A model generated the notes under the pieces. The model made no database searches and had not been told where the DNA came from. It saw only the letters and a program-made list of their open reading frames with translations. A program made the translations under genes and the position numbers. A stretch of 64,000 nt of DNA from contig CM056744.1 in assembly GCA_029851415.1 (NCBI GenBank), positions 87,018,907 through 87,082,906 on the forward strand. The letters are read 5' to 3'. Positions within the stretch are counted from its first letter, which is position 1. The number at the start of each line of letters is the position of its first letter. Below are positions 34,632 to 47,521 of the stretch, one piece after another. The stretch is from Eretmocerus hayati (Eukaryota > Arthropoda > Insecta > Hymenoptera > Aphelinidae).

Positions 34632-34692
34632 TTCTTTATAGACACCTGAGGAAGATGACAAGAATCGCCGAAACGTCGTGTCGAATAAAGAA
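34632..34692 (+). ncRNA. Hammerhead-like motif, type I order (Penelope-like)
   Basis: CTGAGGA (34646-34652) fits CUGANGA, GAAA lies at 34670-34673, and a minimal stem III (two pairs) leads to GUC ending at C34682. Outer stem I pairs TTCTTTAT (34632-34639) with ATAAAGAA (34685-34692), with an internal loop near the core. Stem II (34654-34669) has one mismatch and one wobble. Minimal type I hammerheads of this layout are known in Penelope-like elements. This copy looks degenerate. Confidence 0.45.
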
Positions 34693-34799
34693 CGCCATCA
34701 CACTGACTCATAGAATCAATCGATGCATAATTTTACTCAACAATCGTCTAAATTTTGACCACCCGAAAATTAGCCCACTGTCTTGTTCGTATTTGTGTT

Positions 34800-36280
34800 G
34801 ATGAGGTGGAGATTGTAATTGTCCGTTTCAGGACATAGAATCATGATTTGCAACCAGAATAGACAACTAAATAGACACATTGAAGGAAATTTGTCAACCC
34901 AACAAAATTGGAAACATGAGTCATCATGACGCGAATGCCGGGGCGGAATACCGCAAATACGGTACGATACACTCAAGTTAGTGACTGCGAATATGTGGGG
35001 TTCACTAGTACCGGGTTCACAAATACCAGGGTTTGCCTTCAACAAAGAACTTGGAAATTTATCAACAAACATGTCTTGATACATCTATCCAACGAAATTT
35101 TGATTCAATGGGATGACTCATTTCTCATGAAAATCATATCCTAAATCGAGACGAAAACACCACTCTTCATTTGAAGAATTGCGAAGAAATATCTCCGAAA
35201 ATACCCACGATATGATGTACATTCACCACTTCTAAGCCGAGTCCATCGAAAAACATCAATGATCTCTGATTCATCGATATTTTTGTGAGTCATTGATAGA
35301 GAGTAATTTCAGTGCCATCATAAGAGACGAAAAATTCGTGACGTCACGTTGCAATAACCGAATATTGCGTATGTTGGATTGAGCGTATTCGATCAGTTTT
35401 GCTCTGTGAGAGGAAAATTCATGGAATCACCACACCAGCAAGAGAACGAAGGAAGAACTGAACCTCAAGTGATACTTGCCGATGTAATCGTCATCTGAAT
35501 ATTTCCATAGGCTCGATATCATTACTATCAGGAGGGAGAATGATTACCAAAAAATCCTTTTTGATACACTTACACTTGCTTGGCCTCTCTCCCTCATTGG
35601 AAGACAATACATCAGATATTTGAATTCTCTTCAAGATTTGGATTCGCAATCGATACATGCGAGAAATTCAATTCATGAACTATCTCTGTAAGTGAAACAT
35701 CGACATCAGACAAGTTCGAGGTAGACTGAAACAGCAGTTTTGGCTCATAATGAAGGACCAAACACTTTCTCGGGTCGGTAAAAGACATGATTTGTAACTT
35801 GTGCTTAAAATCATCACCTCAACCTTGTATCTACATACAGAACTTTTGAGAATGTTGGCAATTCACTAGAATATGGGAACATCTTTTCACCAAGCTCTCA
35901 TGGAGTTGACTAATTTTTAGGGATTTCATCACTCCAAAAATGATCCAGAAGTAGCGTTTCTCTTCATTCCTTTCTTGTCAATCCTCAGGGCCTTTGCCGA
36001 ACCCTGGAAAGTCATTTTCAAGCGTGCTGCCGAATTCTCTCCATACGCACTTGTGAAAACACAACATCTTTGAAGCGCACCTTATTGAATCCCCAAAATC
36101 CTCATTTTCCGGTGCCCCTCCTCTCCTGTGTACAGCGCTAGGTTTCTGGTCAAAGTTCATCACTTTTGTCCTTGTGGATTCACGGATACAGTCTATCTAT
36201 TTATTGATAATCTAGAACTCGCAGGATTGCGGGAGCTCTTTTCGCATATCATGCAAGCCAAACTGGTGTAAATTGACCGT
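34800..36280. other. No gene recognised
   Basis: A fragment near 34,930-34,970 (GGGGCGGAATACCGCAAATA) resembles the inner repeats of the pogo-type MITE at 52.8 kb. Nothing else is assignable. Confidence 0.4.
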
Positions 36281-36281
36281 A

Positions 36282-37025
36282 CTCTCTAAACCCGTTGGAG
36301 TGAAATTTGACTCAAAGCTATGAGTCAGTTTCGTGCGCACCGAACTGGAGTGATTCATCACTCCAAGCTGGAGTCAAATTTCACTCCAACGTGAGTCAAC
36401 TATCACTCTTAGGATTGAGTCAAATGATTCAAAACCAAACTTTTTAACATTCTAGATATTGCAATAAAAAAATTAATTGACGGCGTGCACGGATATTTCA
36501 ATTGATTTCCTGATAATTCTAACTATTATTATTCTATGAAAAATGTACTTAACGAGAATTTTGGTAGTTTGTGTTCGACTCGGCGGGGATTTCAATCCGC
36601 ACCCTCTTGATTGCCAGGCAAGTGTCTTAACCATTAGACCAACTGTGACTTTGTCATATTACAGTCAAGAAAGCCTATGGACGGTTGTGAACGGTCGATA
36701 CGAGTTTTTAAATATACCCGAGTGGTGTTTCGAAAGGAAACTCGGAATAGAGCAGCATCACTCAACAATTGAAAAGTTTTCCACTTTCCTCATAAGTAGT
36801 CCCGCAAACCATTCTGGGATTATACCCTAACCTATAAAAGTCTATTTCACTCCATGTGAGGAGTCAATTTTCACTCTTCTTGGAGTGAATATTGACTCAA
36901 GCTTGGAGCGAATGTAATATTTCTGTGGTTTCACTCCCTATGAGTCAAATTTTCACTCCATAGGAGTCATTCTGAGAATCACTCCAAGCTTTGAGTCAAA
37001 ATTTCACTCCAACAGTTTTAGAGAG
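36282..37025. mobile_element. MITE with TA target duplication and internal tRNA-like sequence
   Basis: The 744-bp element has inverted ends CTCTCTAAACCCGTTGGAGT and its partner ending ACAGTTTTAGAGAG, with TA on both sides (36280-36281 and 37026-37027). The ends are packed with inverted GGAGTGAAATTTGACTC words. The middle holds a tRNA-like segment and an unrelated stretch. No transposase is encoded. Confidence 0.75.
36575..36650 (-). other. tRNA-like segment inside the MITE
   Basis: Minus-strand reading gives GGTCTAATGGTTAAGA (A-box-like), then CTTGCCTGGCAATCAAG, which can form an anticodon-like hairpin with GGC in the loop, then CGGATTGAAATCC as a weak B box. The acceptor ends do not pair. 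I call it tRNA-like, not a functional gene. Confidence 0.45.
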
Positions 37026-37029
37026 TAGG

Positions 37030-40000
37030 AACACTTTATTGGACTCGCTATACTGGAGGTCAGTAAATCATACCTGCGCATCTGCCAGAATACTACTTGC
37101 AAGCTGATTCATGCGCTCAATCATCTCGAACTTCAGCTGAAAGCCTCTACATACACAGTCGAGTTTTCATCTACTTGCGCTCTTCAGTTACGATTTTTTG
37201 AAAATTGATTCGACCGAGCTGATGCATGCAGAGCTGCTATTGCTTTCTTCCGAATGCCATTCCGTGTATTGGTGATATCTTCCGCAGACCTTACATCAGC
37301 CCATCTCGCAGAATGCTAATGCCTTGGTTGATAATCGAATGATGAGAAGAAGGAAAATCGCTGTGAATGGGTTCTTTTCAGAGTCTCTGAAAGAATGAAT
37401 GAATATAGCAACGAAGAGTTCTCATTCTACTGAAGATTTTGAGGCCATCCAACGTTAACTTTTGCTTCAACGTGGATTCATCTGCAGACTGATCAAACTA
37501 TGATAATAAACTGATGACAATGATGATCAAGGCATCAAGACCATTAAACAACTCACATGTATTTTCATGAGAAGATGGATGTGCGCAGCCCTGTATTCTT
37601 CTCTGTGCAATAACACGACCGTGCTGCATTCTCTTGGTCATATTTGACCTCCATCTGGAAAATTCTTAAGGGTGGAGATCAAACACACCGTTTGATCCGT
37701 TTGGAAATCTCGTTGGTAATCCAACAGTATTTCTGCACTCCAGCAAATTATCACAGTCTCGTTCTGCTTCGCGGATGAGAAGATTCACGTTGCTAGATAA
37801 CTCCTGCCCGTAAAAGTTGAATCGCCGCATTATAATAAAAAATAGTGCAAACAACTGACACGTTTTGTCAGGAAATTATTAGTACACGTCAGCGTCCACT
37901 GAATGAATTAGGTTTCACACGGATACAGAAACACGGATGTATGTCTTGAGGAGAGTTTGAGTACAATAGACAAAGCGTTTCTGGCTTACTCTCTTAGAGT
38001 GAATATCTAAATCTTTCTTTTTATTGAGAATATCCAGACCTGCTAATATGAAAAGGCGGTATATCTAAAATCTTTGCTCATTATCAAAAATGTTATAGGT
38101 AAGTATTAGGACTTTCTTCCCCAAGTTAGAATATCTTATTGTATCGTTAAAACGCTAAGTAAGCACACGGCAAGGTTAGGGGTCGACGGACTCAGAGCAT
38201 AGTTTGCACGGTCGCTAATTTTTTCTTCTGAACTTATACATGCCTAGGCGCGACCGTGCACTCTTATCAATTCAACAACCTTTTCCATGGATGAACAGGA
38301 AAATGGGGTGGGCCATATTTGTGATTTCCAGAGAAACTCTCGAGACTTCTGCATCATGAACTCAAGGTTATTTATAGTGACAAACTCTGTCCTTATTGCA
38401 GAGGAAAAATTACGGGTAGACTATCCAGATCAAACGCCTGATTAATAAATCCATCTTGGCAAAGTGCCTGAAAGAAATGGTCAAGTTTGATGAAGATCTT
38501 GATCTCACCAATCTTAGATATACTCAATGAGCGTCAGCAAAGATCTCATCAGAATTCAGTAATTGAACCATCCAAACTCAATCATTTTGTCGTGAGGTAT
38601 CATCAAACGTGTTTCTAACGCGACTTTAGATCCACTGCTCAGTACTATGTGCAAGTTGCACGTACATTTTGTGCATTCAATAGTTGCCCGAAGCCGAGAA
38701 GAGCACTAGACGAAGCAAAACTACGTACACACGTACCCGCGAACAAATTACGTATACACGCGCGAGTGCACGCGTGCGTGACACGAGTGTTATAGCGAGT
38801 GACGCTCTCGCCAACAACAAAGTATATCCTGGCTCAGAGTGCAGAGTACCCAAACCTTTGCGGTGTCGAAAGCAGAGGCGTGAATCCACGGCAGTGCTAG
38901 ATTGGACTCCTCTGGATCTCGGGCACTGGAGTTTACTTTGTTAAGAGATACCGACTCCCGAGCCGTCAGAGAAAAAAAGGACTCCATCTGAATTTCTGTT
39001 GATATGCGAAAAAGTAAGTCCCTCAAGAACATGATCACAATATGTCAACCGAATTTCGACAGAACGTTCTGTTATTTTATATCATCCATGCTGGAAACAC
39101 CACAGTTTTTAGGCGTCTTGACGCGGTTCGGTTGTAACGAGCAAATTTGGCCTGCCTCGTGGAGATATTTGACGTAAGAAGACTCAGTCTGAGTGATCTG
39201 GAATGGCCATAGTGTAGGAAACCTTTCTTTTTCTGATGAAACTCACGGATAATCTCAGAGTATTGTTCGTCAACGATGGACATGGATAGATCGAATACCA
39301 AAGAGGTGTTTATATTAGTAGCACTCTGTTCTGATAGTGACTGATGTGCCCAAGATCATCTCATCATTTAATTGAAATGCTGCATTGACTGTAACCTGAA
39401 AAAAATGGGAACACGGAGACCTCCATTGGAACAGCGATCACTTCGACGCCCTTGCGCTTACGTCAATCTTCCAAGGAGCAACTCAAAGATGAGAGAGAAG
39501 TCTATCAAATTATGTAATTTGAGAATCTTTTGATCGAAATTTCTTGCCTATAATTAAGACCGAATGCTCAAAAAAATTCCTATTCTAATCACTCACTCTT
39601 AATCTCTATGCAAATCATGAAAGCGTGAGAATCCTTGCAGGATCTTGTAGCTCTCACAAGACCCTCAGAATATTTTTCTTCCAATCCACGATTCTCCCCG
39701 CCCAATTACGAAAGTTGAGCGATATCGCAAGAAGGATTTGGTATGGCTCATAGGTATTAAAAATACGAAAGAAATCATAATCCACGATGTTGACATGAAA
39801 TTTTCTGAATCTCACGAAATTGTAGCCAGGCTCATCCTGAATATTGCTGAAGAGGGCTTTTATCCGTTTCGACTCAGAGAAAACTTATGACTCCATACTT
39901 CCAATACCCTCGAACCGGACAATATTCTTCCAGCGAGATCACTTGTAACTCGCGCGTGGAAAATCGTAGGACACTATCGAAAAAAAAAAAAAAAAAAAAT

Positions 40001-40280
40001 CTGGAGGTCTCGGGAAGAGCTACAACATCTCGCAATAATTCTCACGCTAGCTCGATTTACATAGAAGTTAAAGGAGAGTGATTCAGATGGAAGTCTTTGG
40101 AGTTTCGGGCGTCGATTATAGGCAACGGATTCGATCATTTCCAGAGTTCATAATTTGATAGATCTTCTTCTCATTCGCAGGATGCTTCCAGGGAAGATGC
40201 TGTAAACCCAAGGGCATTGGATTAACCGCTGTTTCTGTGGAGGTTTCCGTGATTCATTTCTTCTCAGGGTACTATTTATG
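37030..40280. other. No gene recognised; poly-A run at 39,980-39,998
   Basis: Several short open frames occur on both strands without domains. A CG/AC-rich patch at 38,690-38,800 (ACGCGCGAGTGCACGCGTGC) stands out but has no assigned role. Confidence 0.35.
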
Positions 40281-40283
40281 CAG

Positions 40284-41020
40284 AATTAAGATGATTAAAA
40301 GCCCAGGCAAAATTTATCCGTCAGCATCTTGCGGATCGGGTTGCCTATGTGGAGGGAGTGAATCAAAATGATTAAAAGCTTAGCCAAAATTTGTCCGTCA
40401 GCATCTTGCGTATCGGGTCGCCTATGTGGCGGGGTTGAAGTGTGATGAATGGCGGTATGGGTCATGGGTGAGTCGATGGGTGGGTGGGTGGGTGGGTGAG
40501 TGATTGGGTTAGTGGTTAGGTGGATGGATGGGTAAGTGAACCGATGGATGAATGAGTGAATGAGATTTGAGTAATGAGGCGTGAGAAACGGCTTATGTGG
40601 AAAGAGTCACGAGGAGGAACGATCTATGAGGAATGAGTCATGAGGAATGAGTCATGGGGAACGAGTCATGAGGGACGAATTATGAGTTACGAGGGACGAA
40701 AGAGTTGTGAGGAACGAATTATGAGGAATGAGTTATGGGGAACGAGTTATGAGGAAGGAGTTATGAGGAACGAGTCATGAGAAATTAGTCATGAAGAGTC
40801 AGTTATAAGGGTCGATTCATTAGGAACGAGCTCGAGGAATGAGTTATGGGGAACGTCGTTTGAGGAACGTATGGAACGGGGTAAGAGGAACGAGCTATGT
40901 GGAACGAGATGTGGCACTGGGAATAGAGATGCTGGAATCTCGTCCAATTTGTCTGGTCCAATTCAGTGTAGTTCGTTCTAGTGCGGTCTGGTTAGGTTTT
41001 ATTTGGTTTTACTCGGTCTG
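40284..41020 (+). mobile_element. Partial minisatellite element of the Helitron-like family
   Basis: Two tandem copies of the family start (AATTAAG near 40284 and GATTAAAAGC near 40370, each with ATCTTGCG.ATCGGGT.GCC) precede GGGTGGGTGG, GAGGAACGAGTTATG and CGGTCTGGTT arrays. This is the same order as at 28.5 kb. The CTAG-ending 3' terminus was not found. Confidence 0.6.
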
Positions 41021-41479
41021 AAAAGCGATCTAAAAACCGCGTTCTCAGCCCTCGTCATGGAAATTCCACGATTACGCAACTCAAGTGCATAATCTACTAG
41101 TTCAAACAAAGAAAACAACCAATGCATATCATTTTTGCATAATCACTGCTGATCGTTTAGAAGTATATGCTGACGAAATTGAGTACGAGTTTGATGGGGA
41201 ACGTGCTGCAGTATTCTTCAAATGATCTTGCAAGGTTAACGGGGTGTATTCAAGACCAAATGGGTCGTTATAAAACCATGTGTCTTACACTAAAGGAGTT
41301 TCACGCAAACTCGGGCATCTGCAAGATGAAATGGAGAATGAGATTCTACAAGAGTCGGGAGAATATTTACCCTCTGAAAAATGTAACAATTGATATAGTT
41401 TAGAGTAGGAAATTCCTCTCCTTTTGAGAATTATTGTCACATCGACTCATTTTCTCTGACATTGATACTATGGTTTATC

Positions 41480-42460
41480 CGTAATACAGTGAAAAGAAGA
41501 GATGCTCATCTGCGTCAGAACAACAGTGATCCAAAGAAAATCAAAAGATACTGGAAATCTACCAGACCTTTGCGCATCGCGCTTCTAGTAGTTGATGGAA
41601 GTACGATTGAAGAATAATTTCAACTATACAAGCCCTTGGGCTTACAACTTGCAAAAGAATTGGTGAGTTCTTGTAATGTAGACTATTACAAATGATCTTT
41701 CGAACACTTTGCCCATTAATACGTGTATTTACGTCCACAGTTCCTCATCGATTTCGAAGAATTGTATCCGAACAAGGTGGATTGTATCACTGAAAAGTGG
41801 GATTCTGTAAAACTCTGTATTCTCGACGGAGCACAGACCCGTATGTTGTCTCATCAAGATGACGCAGTGTTGCTGAAGTTGATCTTAACAAACAAATTGG
41901 AAGAAGGTAGTAGATCTATTATGACCTTGATCACAGTGAGAATGAACTAATGAATCTTTGTGATTATTCAGATGGACTAAACTGTTCTCTACTGCGCTTC
42001 TTAACTTCTGTGATTCCATAGGAACGGAGTGAAAGAAAAAGGAAAAGTGACGGAGAGTTGAGTGCGACCTCGGATGATGCAACTCACAAAAAGAGCATCA
42101 TTGGGAGAAAGGCGTCGTAGTTTCATTTAAGTTGTTTAGGCAATTGATTGAAACCAATTCTATACAATCCTGATCATTCTAGGATGCACATGATCTTATC
42201 TCCCTGACAATATGAGAATGTTGCGATAAATTTCGTAGATCGATGCTGACTTGGATGCCTCCATAGACGTCCTCAAAGAGGAGCTGGCTTCTGATGAAAT
42301 GTCATTCCAACCCACCTTGATATGCGTGGGTGGTGTTTTCAATGCCGATGGTTACAGAGTTGTGATCAATAACATAGTCTACATTTCCACCGACTGTCTG
42401 AGTGTTCTCGACTTCACCTTCAAATTTTTTTTCGCTCTCGACTGCAGATACCCACTACCT
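41480..42460 (+). pseudogene. C-terminal fragment of a transposon-encoded protein
   Basis: Broken frames show FLIDFEELYPNKVDCITEKW at about 41,745, then QPTLICVGGVFNADGYRVVI and FFALDCRYPLPSP near 42,310-42,470. These match, in order, the C-terminal features I recognise from proteins of a large arthropod transposon family, probably the type represented at 55.2 kb. An intron or insertion lies between about 41,950 and 42,240. The N-terminal part is missing. The fragment ends where the CACTA-like element begins. No function can be expected from this copy. Confidence 0.4.
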
Positions 42461-44366
42461 TCCCCAGTAGAAATTTCTCCAAATAATTTGACCAATTCAT
42501 CAAATTTGATCAAATATTTTGATGAAATTTGATCCAAATGTAATGGTATCTTGGTCAAATTGGATCAAATGCTTGATTTGAATCGCTAAAACCACGCGTC
42601 GTCTGCACCTATGTGAAGATATACTCCGTCTGCAGAGCATATGAAAAATCATTATCTATGAACAACTTGCGAATACTGTTTCATCAAATCGTTCCCACTT
42701 AAAAATTTTGTGAAAAATTCGTTCCCTCGTGCACTATAATGTTCAGGAGCTGAATGCCTTGATGTTCTCCATCGTTGGGTGATTATTGATTAAAAATTCG
42801 GTCAAAATGTCATGTGTCCGCACATAAGCGAATCACTTCATATTCTCAACGAATTTCCAGGTTTATGAAGTGGTTCAATGAAATTATTTGAATATAGATA
42901 ACCCAAGAATCCAGAAGGCATCTTTAAAAAACCGAGAGAGGGTGAGACAGCACAGGCACAGTAGAAAGCAGAAACTTGAAATTGCAACTCCACCAAATGG
43001 AACAGAAGTCAGTTCATCAGAGAATCAACATCAGGGACTAGCGTCTGGATCTGAATTACAAACACAGACTTTTTCTGATGTGTTGCTTAGTCCATCAGAA
43101 AATGCTCCGCAAGTCCAAATCTCAGATGGTTGTCAAAGTGAGGTATTAGTCAGAGATGATGTAGACAATGGTGTTCTGGTGCTTCCCAGCGGTGATGAAG
43201 ATGATGGTGCTGATGATGGACTTGAAAATTCAGAATCAGCCAGTGAATGTTCAGTTGGTGATGGTACTGCCGATATGAGTTTTGAGATGGAGATTAAAAT
43301 GTGGGCATCTAAAGGTGTACCCCTGTACAAAGTTACTGAGCTTTTGAGTATCCTCCATAAATATCACAAGGAACTCCCAAAATGCTCAAAAACTCTTCTG
43401 AAAACAGATCTGCATTTGTCTAGTAGGATTAGGAAATTCAATGTATTGAATACGTCAGACGAGTCGGAATATGTGAATTTCGGTATTGCTTGCCATTTGA
43501 CCAAAATTGTTGATGTAGCTCTCTATACATTGGATATCTTGTTACTCAAGGTTAACGTGGATGGAATGAGTTCATATAATCCAAGCCCGCTCAATTTTCG
43601 GCCAATTCTAGGATTGGTTCATCATGAGTGCGCTTCTCACGAACCTTTGTGATTGCCACTTACTTTGGTGAAGGTAAACCTTCCGTAGTATATCTTTACC
43701 TGGATGAGTTCATTGGAGAACTTAACCATTTGTGCCAAAATGGGTTAACCATAAATGGAAGAAAATTTGTAGTGGAAGTGAAGTGTTCCTGTTGTGATAG
43801 GCCTGCTAGAGCTTTTTAAAAGTGTATTGTGAACCATGGTGCTTACTACGCTTGTGAGCGCTGTTGGGTATCTGGATTTTATTATCTCAATAGAGTAGTT
43901 TATCCTCTCAGAGATTGCAAACCAAGGGCTGATGAATTCTTCCGGAGCAAAGAAAATCCTGAACACCATGATGATGACATGAGCCCATTATTGTAATTGA
44001 AAAATAAGGATGATGAATCTGTAGACATGATTCTGAAGGTCATGCAAGAATTCATCCATGCAGGCCCACTTGGTATTATGAAGAAACTTTTGGTTGAGCA
44101 ATGGTTTGCAGACAAGTCCAAAATAGAAAAGACAAATCAAGTCGTTAGCTTCTCTCAGATAAGCTAATCTGGTTGATCAAATTCCAAAGGAATTGCAGGG
44201 AACCATAAGAGGTACAAGTTGTTTCCGTGGAAAGCAGAAGAGTTCTGGTCATTCCTCCTGTACATTGGACCCTTCGTGCTGCAAGATGTTTTACCTGAAG
44301 ATCGATACAAATACTTCATGTTACTGCATGTAGCTTGCAGGATATTGCACAGCAGAGATCTTTCAA

Positions 44367-44606
44367 CACGTTCACTGCGATGGGCCCCACCGGTGAGGCC
44401 CACGACTTTTCAACTTTCAATCTTTGCCGACTTGTATATTCTCAAAAAAAATTCTCAATAATCATTTTTTTAGCGTTTAGTTGATCAAGGGTATGAATGA
44501 CGAGTCGGAACAGAATTTCGCCTAGTGCACTTGCATTAGTCCGACAATGAGGGTCGTGATGATGACTAACTAAAAATTACAAAAAACTGCCTTCGCAGTG
44601 AACGTG
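44367..44606. mobile_element. piggyBac-type MITE, 240 bp
   Basis: The inverted ends are CACGTTCACTGCGA and its partner TTCGCAGTGAACGTG. The right flank is TTAA (44607-44610). The left flank is TCAA (44363-44366), one base from TTAA. It interrupts the transposase gene. Confidence 0.75.
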
Positions 44607-44965
44607 TTAAGCAAATTTGGAGAACATACAAAAATGTTCCTGAACAGATTTGTTTCGTTGAGTGAACTCATTCATGGCTTAGAATTTGTGATTTTGAATA
44701 CGCATCTTCTAAGTCATATTTATGATGATGTAGTGAATATGAACTGCCCAGTAAGTGAGTTAAATGCTTTCATTTTTAAAGGATATCTCTCAGAGTTGAA
44801 ATTACAATAATTAAGCCGCGGGCAAAATCCCGTCCGTCCGGATCCCCTCGAGCAGGGCTGCCAACGTAAAATCGTAAGCAGGGTTGCCAACTTGACGGAA
44901 AAAAATATGAGTTGGTATTTTGAGAGCGACAATAGCCCTTATGTGTCGCGAGTGTCTAAGTACTT

Positions 44966-45130
44966 ACTAGCTAAGATCATCTAAGATCATCTGAGATCAT
45001 TTAAGATCATCTGAGATCATCTAAGATCATCTATGACCATCTTGAAGTTATCTTTTGATTATCTTTTTATCTTATTGTTATCTTCTGATTATCTTTTCAT
45101 CTTTTGATTATCTTATGATTATTTTTAAGT
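44966..45130 (+). repeat. AAGATCATCT array followed by TTATCTTTTGAT-like units
   Basis: Ten-bp units (GATCATCTAA) give way to 11-12-bp ATCTTTTGATT units. A similar array occurs at about 48,000-48,150. Confidence 0.85.
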
Positions 45131-45576
45131 TATTTAGCCGTTTTTTGATTATTTCTACTTTGCTTTTTCGGTTGTTTTTCCTTTTTCGAGTGGTTTTTTG
45201 ATACATTTTCATTTCTTTGGTGTTAAATACAATTGTTTAATACAAAAATTAATCCTTCCAATTTAATATTGGAGTGATTGATTTTTTATGTACTATGTAA
45301 TTTTTTAGAGATGGTATTACTCAATCGTTGTTTAATTTACATGATTTTTTCTGAAACACTTGAGTGATTTACCATGAAAAAAGTTGGTTATTGAATATCT
45401 TTTCAACTATGCATTGGGTACTCCTGAGAAGATTTGATAATTATTCAGAAAGATTTTATTAATGAATTTGAATGAATAAATTTCTTCTGTTGCATTATGG
45501 AAATTGTTAGATTTTTTATTATATTGATTTGAGTGTCTTATCATGTTGTGTGTGAAGTGTTGATGGATTAGTTTTG

Positions 45577-45838
45577 GATTTTTCGCTTCGGTCGCTCTCA
45601 GCGGAGTTAATAACTCTTGAGCCATGGCCTAGGCGCGATACCGCAACGTTATCATCAGTGTAAAGTGGGTGTTTCAATAGTGCTATGTGTGATTAGTTGA
45701 TTGCATTAAAGCCTATATATGTGATGAGTGTGGTGTTGATGAGTTTGTATTAGATTTTTCGCTTCGGTCGCTCTCAGCGGAGTTAATCACTCTTGAGCCA
45801 TGGCCTAGGCGAGTCACCGCAACGTTCTCATCAGTGTG
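45577..45838 (+). repeat. Tandem duplication, period 176 bp
   Basis: GATTTTTCGCTTCGGTCGCT starts at 45577 and 45753. Each copy continues through CTCTTGAGCCATGGCCTAGG and CCGCAACGTT.TCATCAGTGT. Confidence 0.9.
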
Positions 45839-46815
45839 AATTGAAGTGTTTTAATTATGACTGATGTGATTTTTGGTTTGTTTTGAATCATCAATGGTGT
45901 TGTATGAGAGACTGTTGGTGTTCTTCAGTGTGAAATCCATTTTGCAACAATAGTTATTGAAAAGTTTATCATTATCTCTTATTCGATTTTGGTGAGAGTA
46001 TTGAAAAAAAAAGGAAAACTTTGATCTCTGATGACGAATTTGATTGATTGCAAAATCTTCTGAAAGTTATTATCAGGAGAATCTTTTCTCTATTTTGTTC
46101 AATTATTGCATGATGGATAATGCAGTCAGAGTATGTGCGTTCGTAGCCCAGAATTTCACGATTCCAAGAGAATGTACAAATCTATGGATGAGTCATTCAC
46201 TAACAGGGGACCTTCAAGGGTTCTGTGTAGAATGACTCAGATATGTAGGGATTCAATTGGGGAGAAATTCTTTGATGGGATCCGTCAGTCAGCTAATAAG
46301 AACACCGAGTCCTTGACATTACCTCAGCACTTTTGTGAGGCACCCTACCGCAGGCGATAGTCAAGTACTAGATTTTTCGTATGTGGATGTCAAGTCGATT
46401 GATTATTAGGAAAAGTTCTACTATGACGCAAGATTATCGTTATTGAAAATTCTGTCCTATTGTCATGGTCTTGATTCTAAATTAAGTGTAATTTTGCAAT
46501 CAATTAAAATGGTCGAAATTTGAATATAAATGAATTGAATTTTGTCAAACCTTAGCAAAAATCATTTTATAGTCCTTTTCAAGTGACTTAAAATTATTCG
46601 GAAGTTTATTCTAACTAAACCTATGAAATGAATGGAGACGAGAGAGGAGAGACGGGCAAAAGTCCCGTCTCTGTCAAAGTTTATTGGATTATTCAATATA
46701 CATACATTTCTCTACAATTTTCATGAAGTTTTTATAATTTTCCACAAATAGTATAAGATTCTTACATTATCATTCAGAACATTAAATAATCTTCAATGAT
46801 TTGGAATCACCTGGA

Positions 46816-46990
46816 CTACGTATTTTCTGCTGAGAATCTCCTGTTGACTGAGATTGTCCAATGGGTTAGCGGGATACACTTTCTCTCGGCCTCGGTGGTG
46901 CTGTAGAATGAAAAATCATTAAAGGGTATTATTTTTCTACTATAAAACAATTGAAGACGTTTGTGTGTATATGTGTATATATGGGTGTGT

Positions 46991-47029
<39 letters not shown>

Positions 47030-47484
47030 AGTAGATGTGTGTGTGTATGTGTGTGTGTCAATAGAATTATGAGGGAGGTGTTGTGTATAGGTATTGAATG
47101 TTGAAATTAATTGTGTATGTGCTTGTATGGGTGGGTGGGTGAGTGAGTGGTGTGTGTGTGTTGAAAGATTTATTATAGGCCTATTAATTGATAAAATTAT
47201 AGATTATATTAATAATCATTGATCATTCAAAAGATCATTCTATTACTTACCAGTGCAACCTTTGAATATGACCCTTGACTGTTCCAGTGGCAAAGTCATT
47301 TTTCTTTAACATCTGAATGATCAGCTGCAATCGGATGTTGGACTGATCTATTGGCTGAAAATAAATAAAATGAAAGTTATATTATTGTTCATAGACCAAC
47401 TGAATTTGTTTATGTGTTAGTGAATTGTGTGGTAGGTATATTTATATGTGAGTGAATGAGCGTGAATGTATGTGAGTGAGTTCG

Positions 47485-47521
<37 letters not shown>

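Noticed and set aside
37666..37854. Minus-strand frame starting with a hydrophobic stretch (MFALFFIIM)
   Set aside because: The hydrophobic part is short and followed by arginines. No splice partner or upstream context supports a signal peptide exon.
46140..46360. Overlapping 63- and 75-codon frames
   Set aside because: Two frames of the same stretch with no domain. They lie inside a Helitron-like element with no intact start context.
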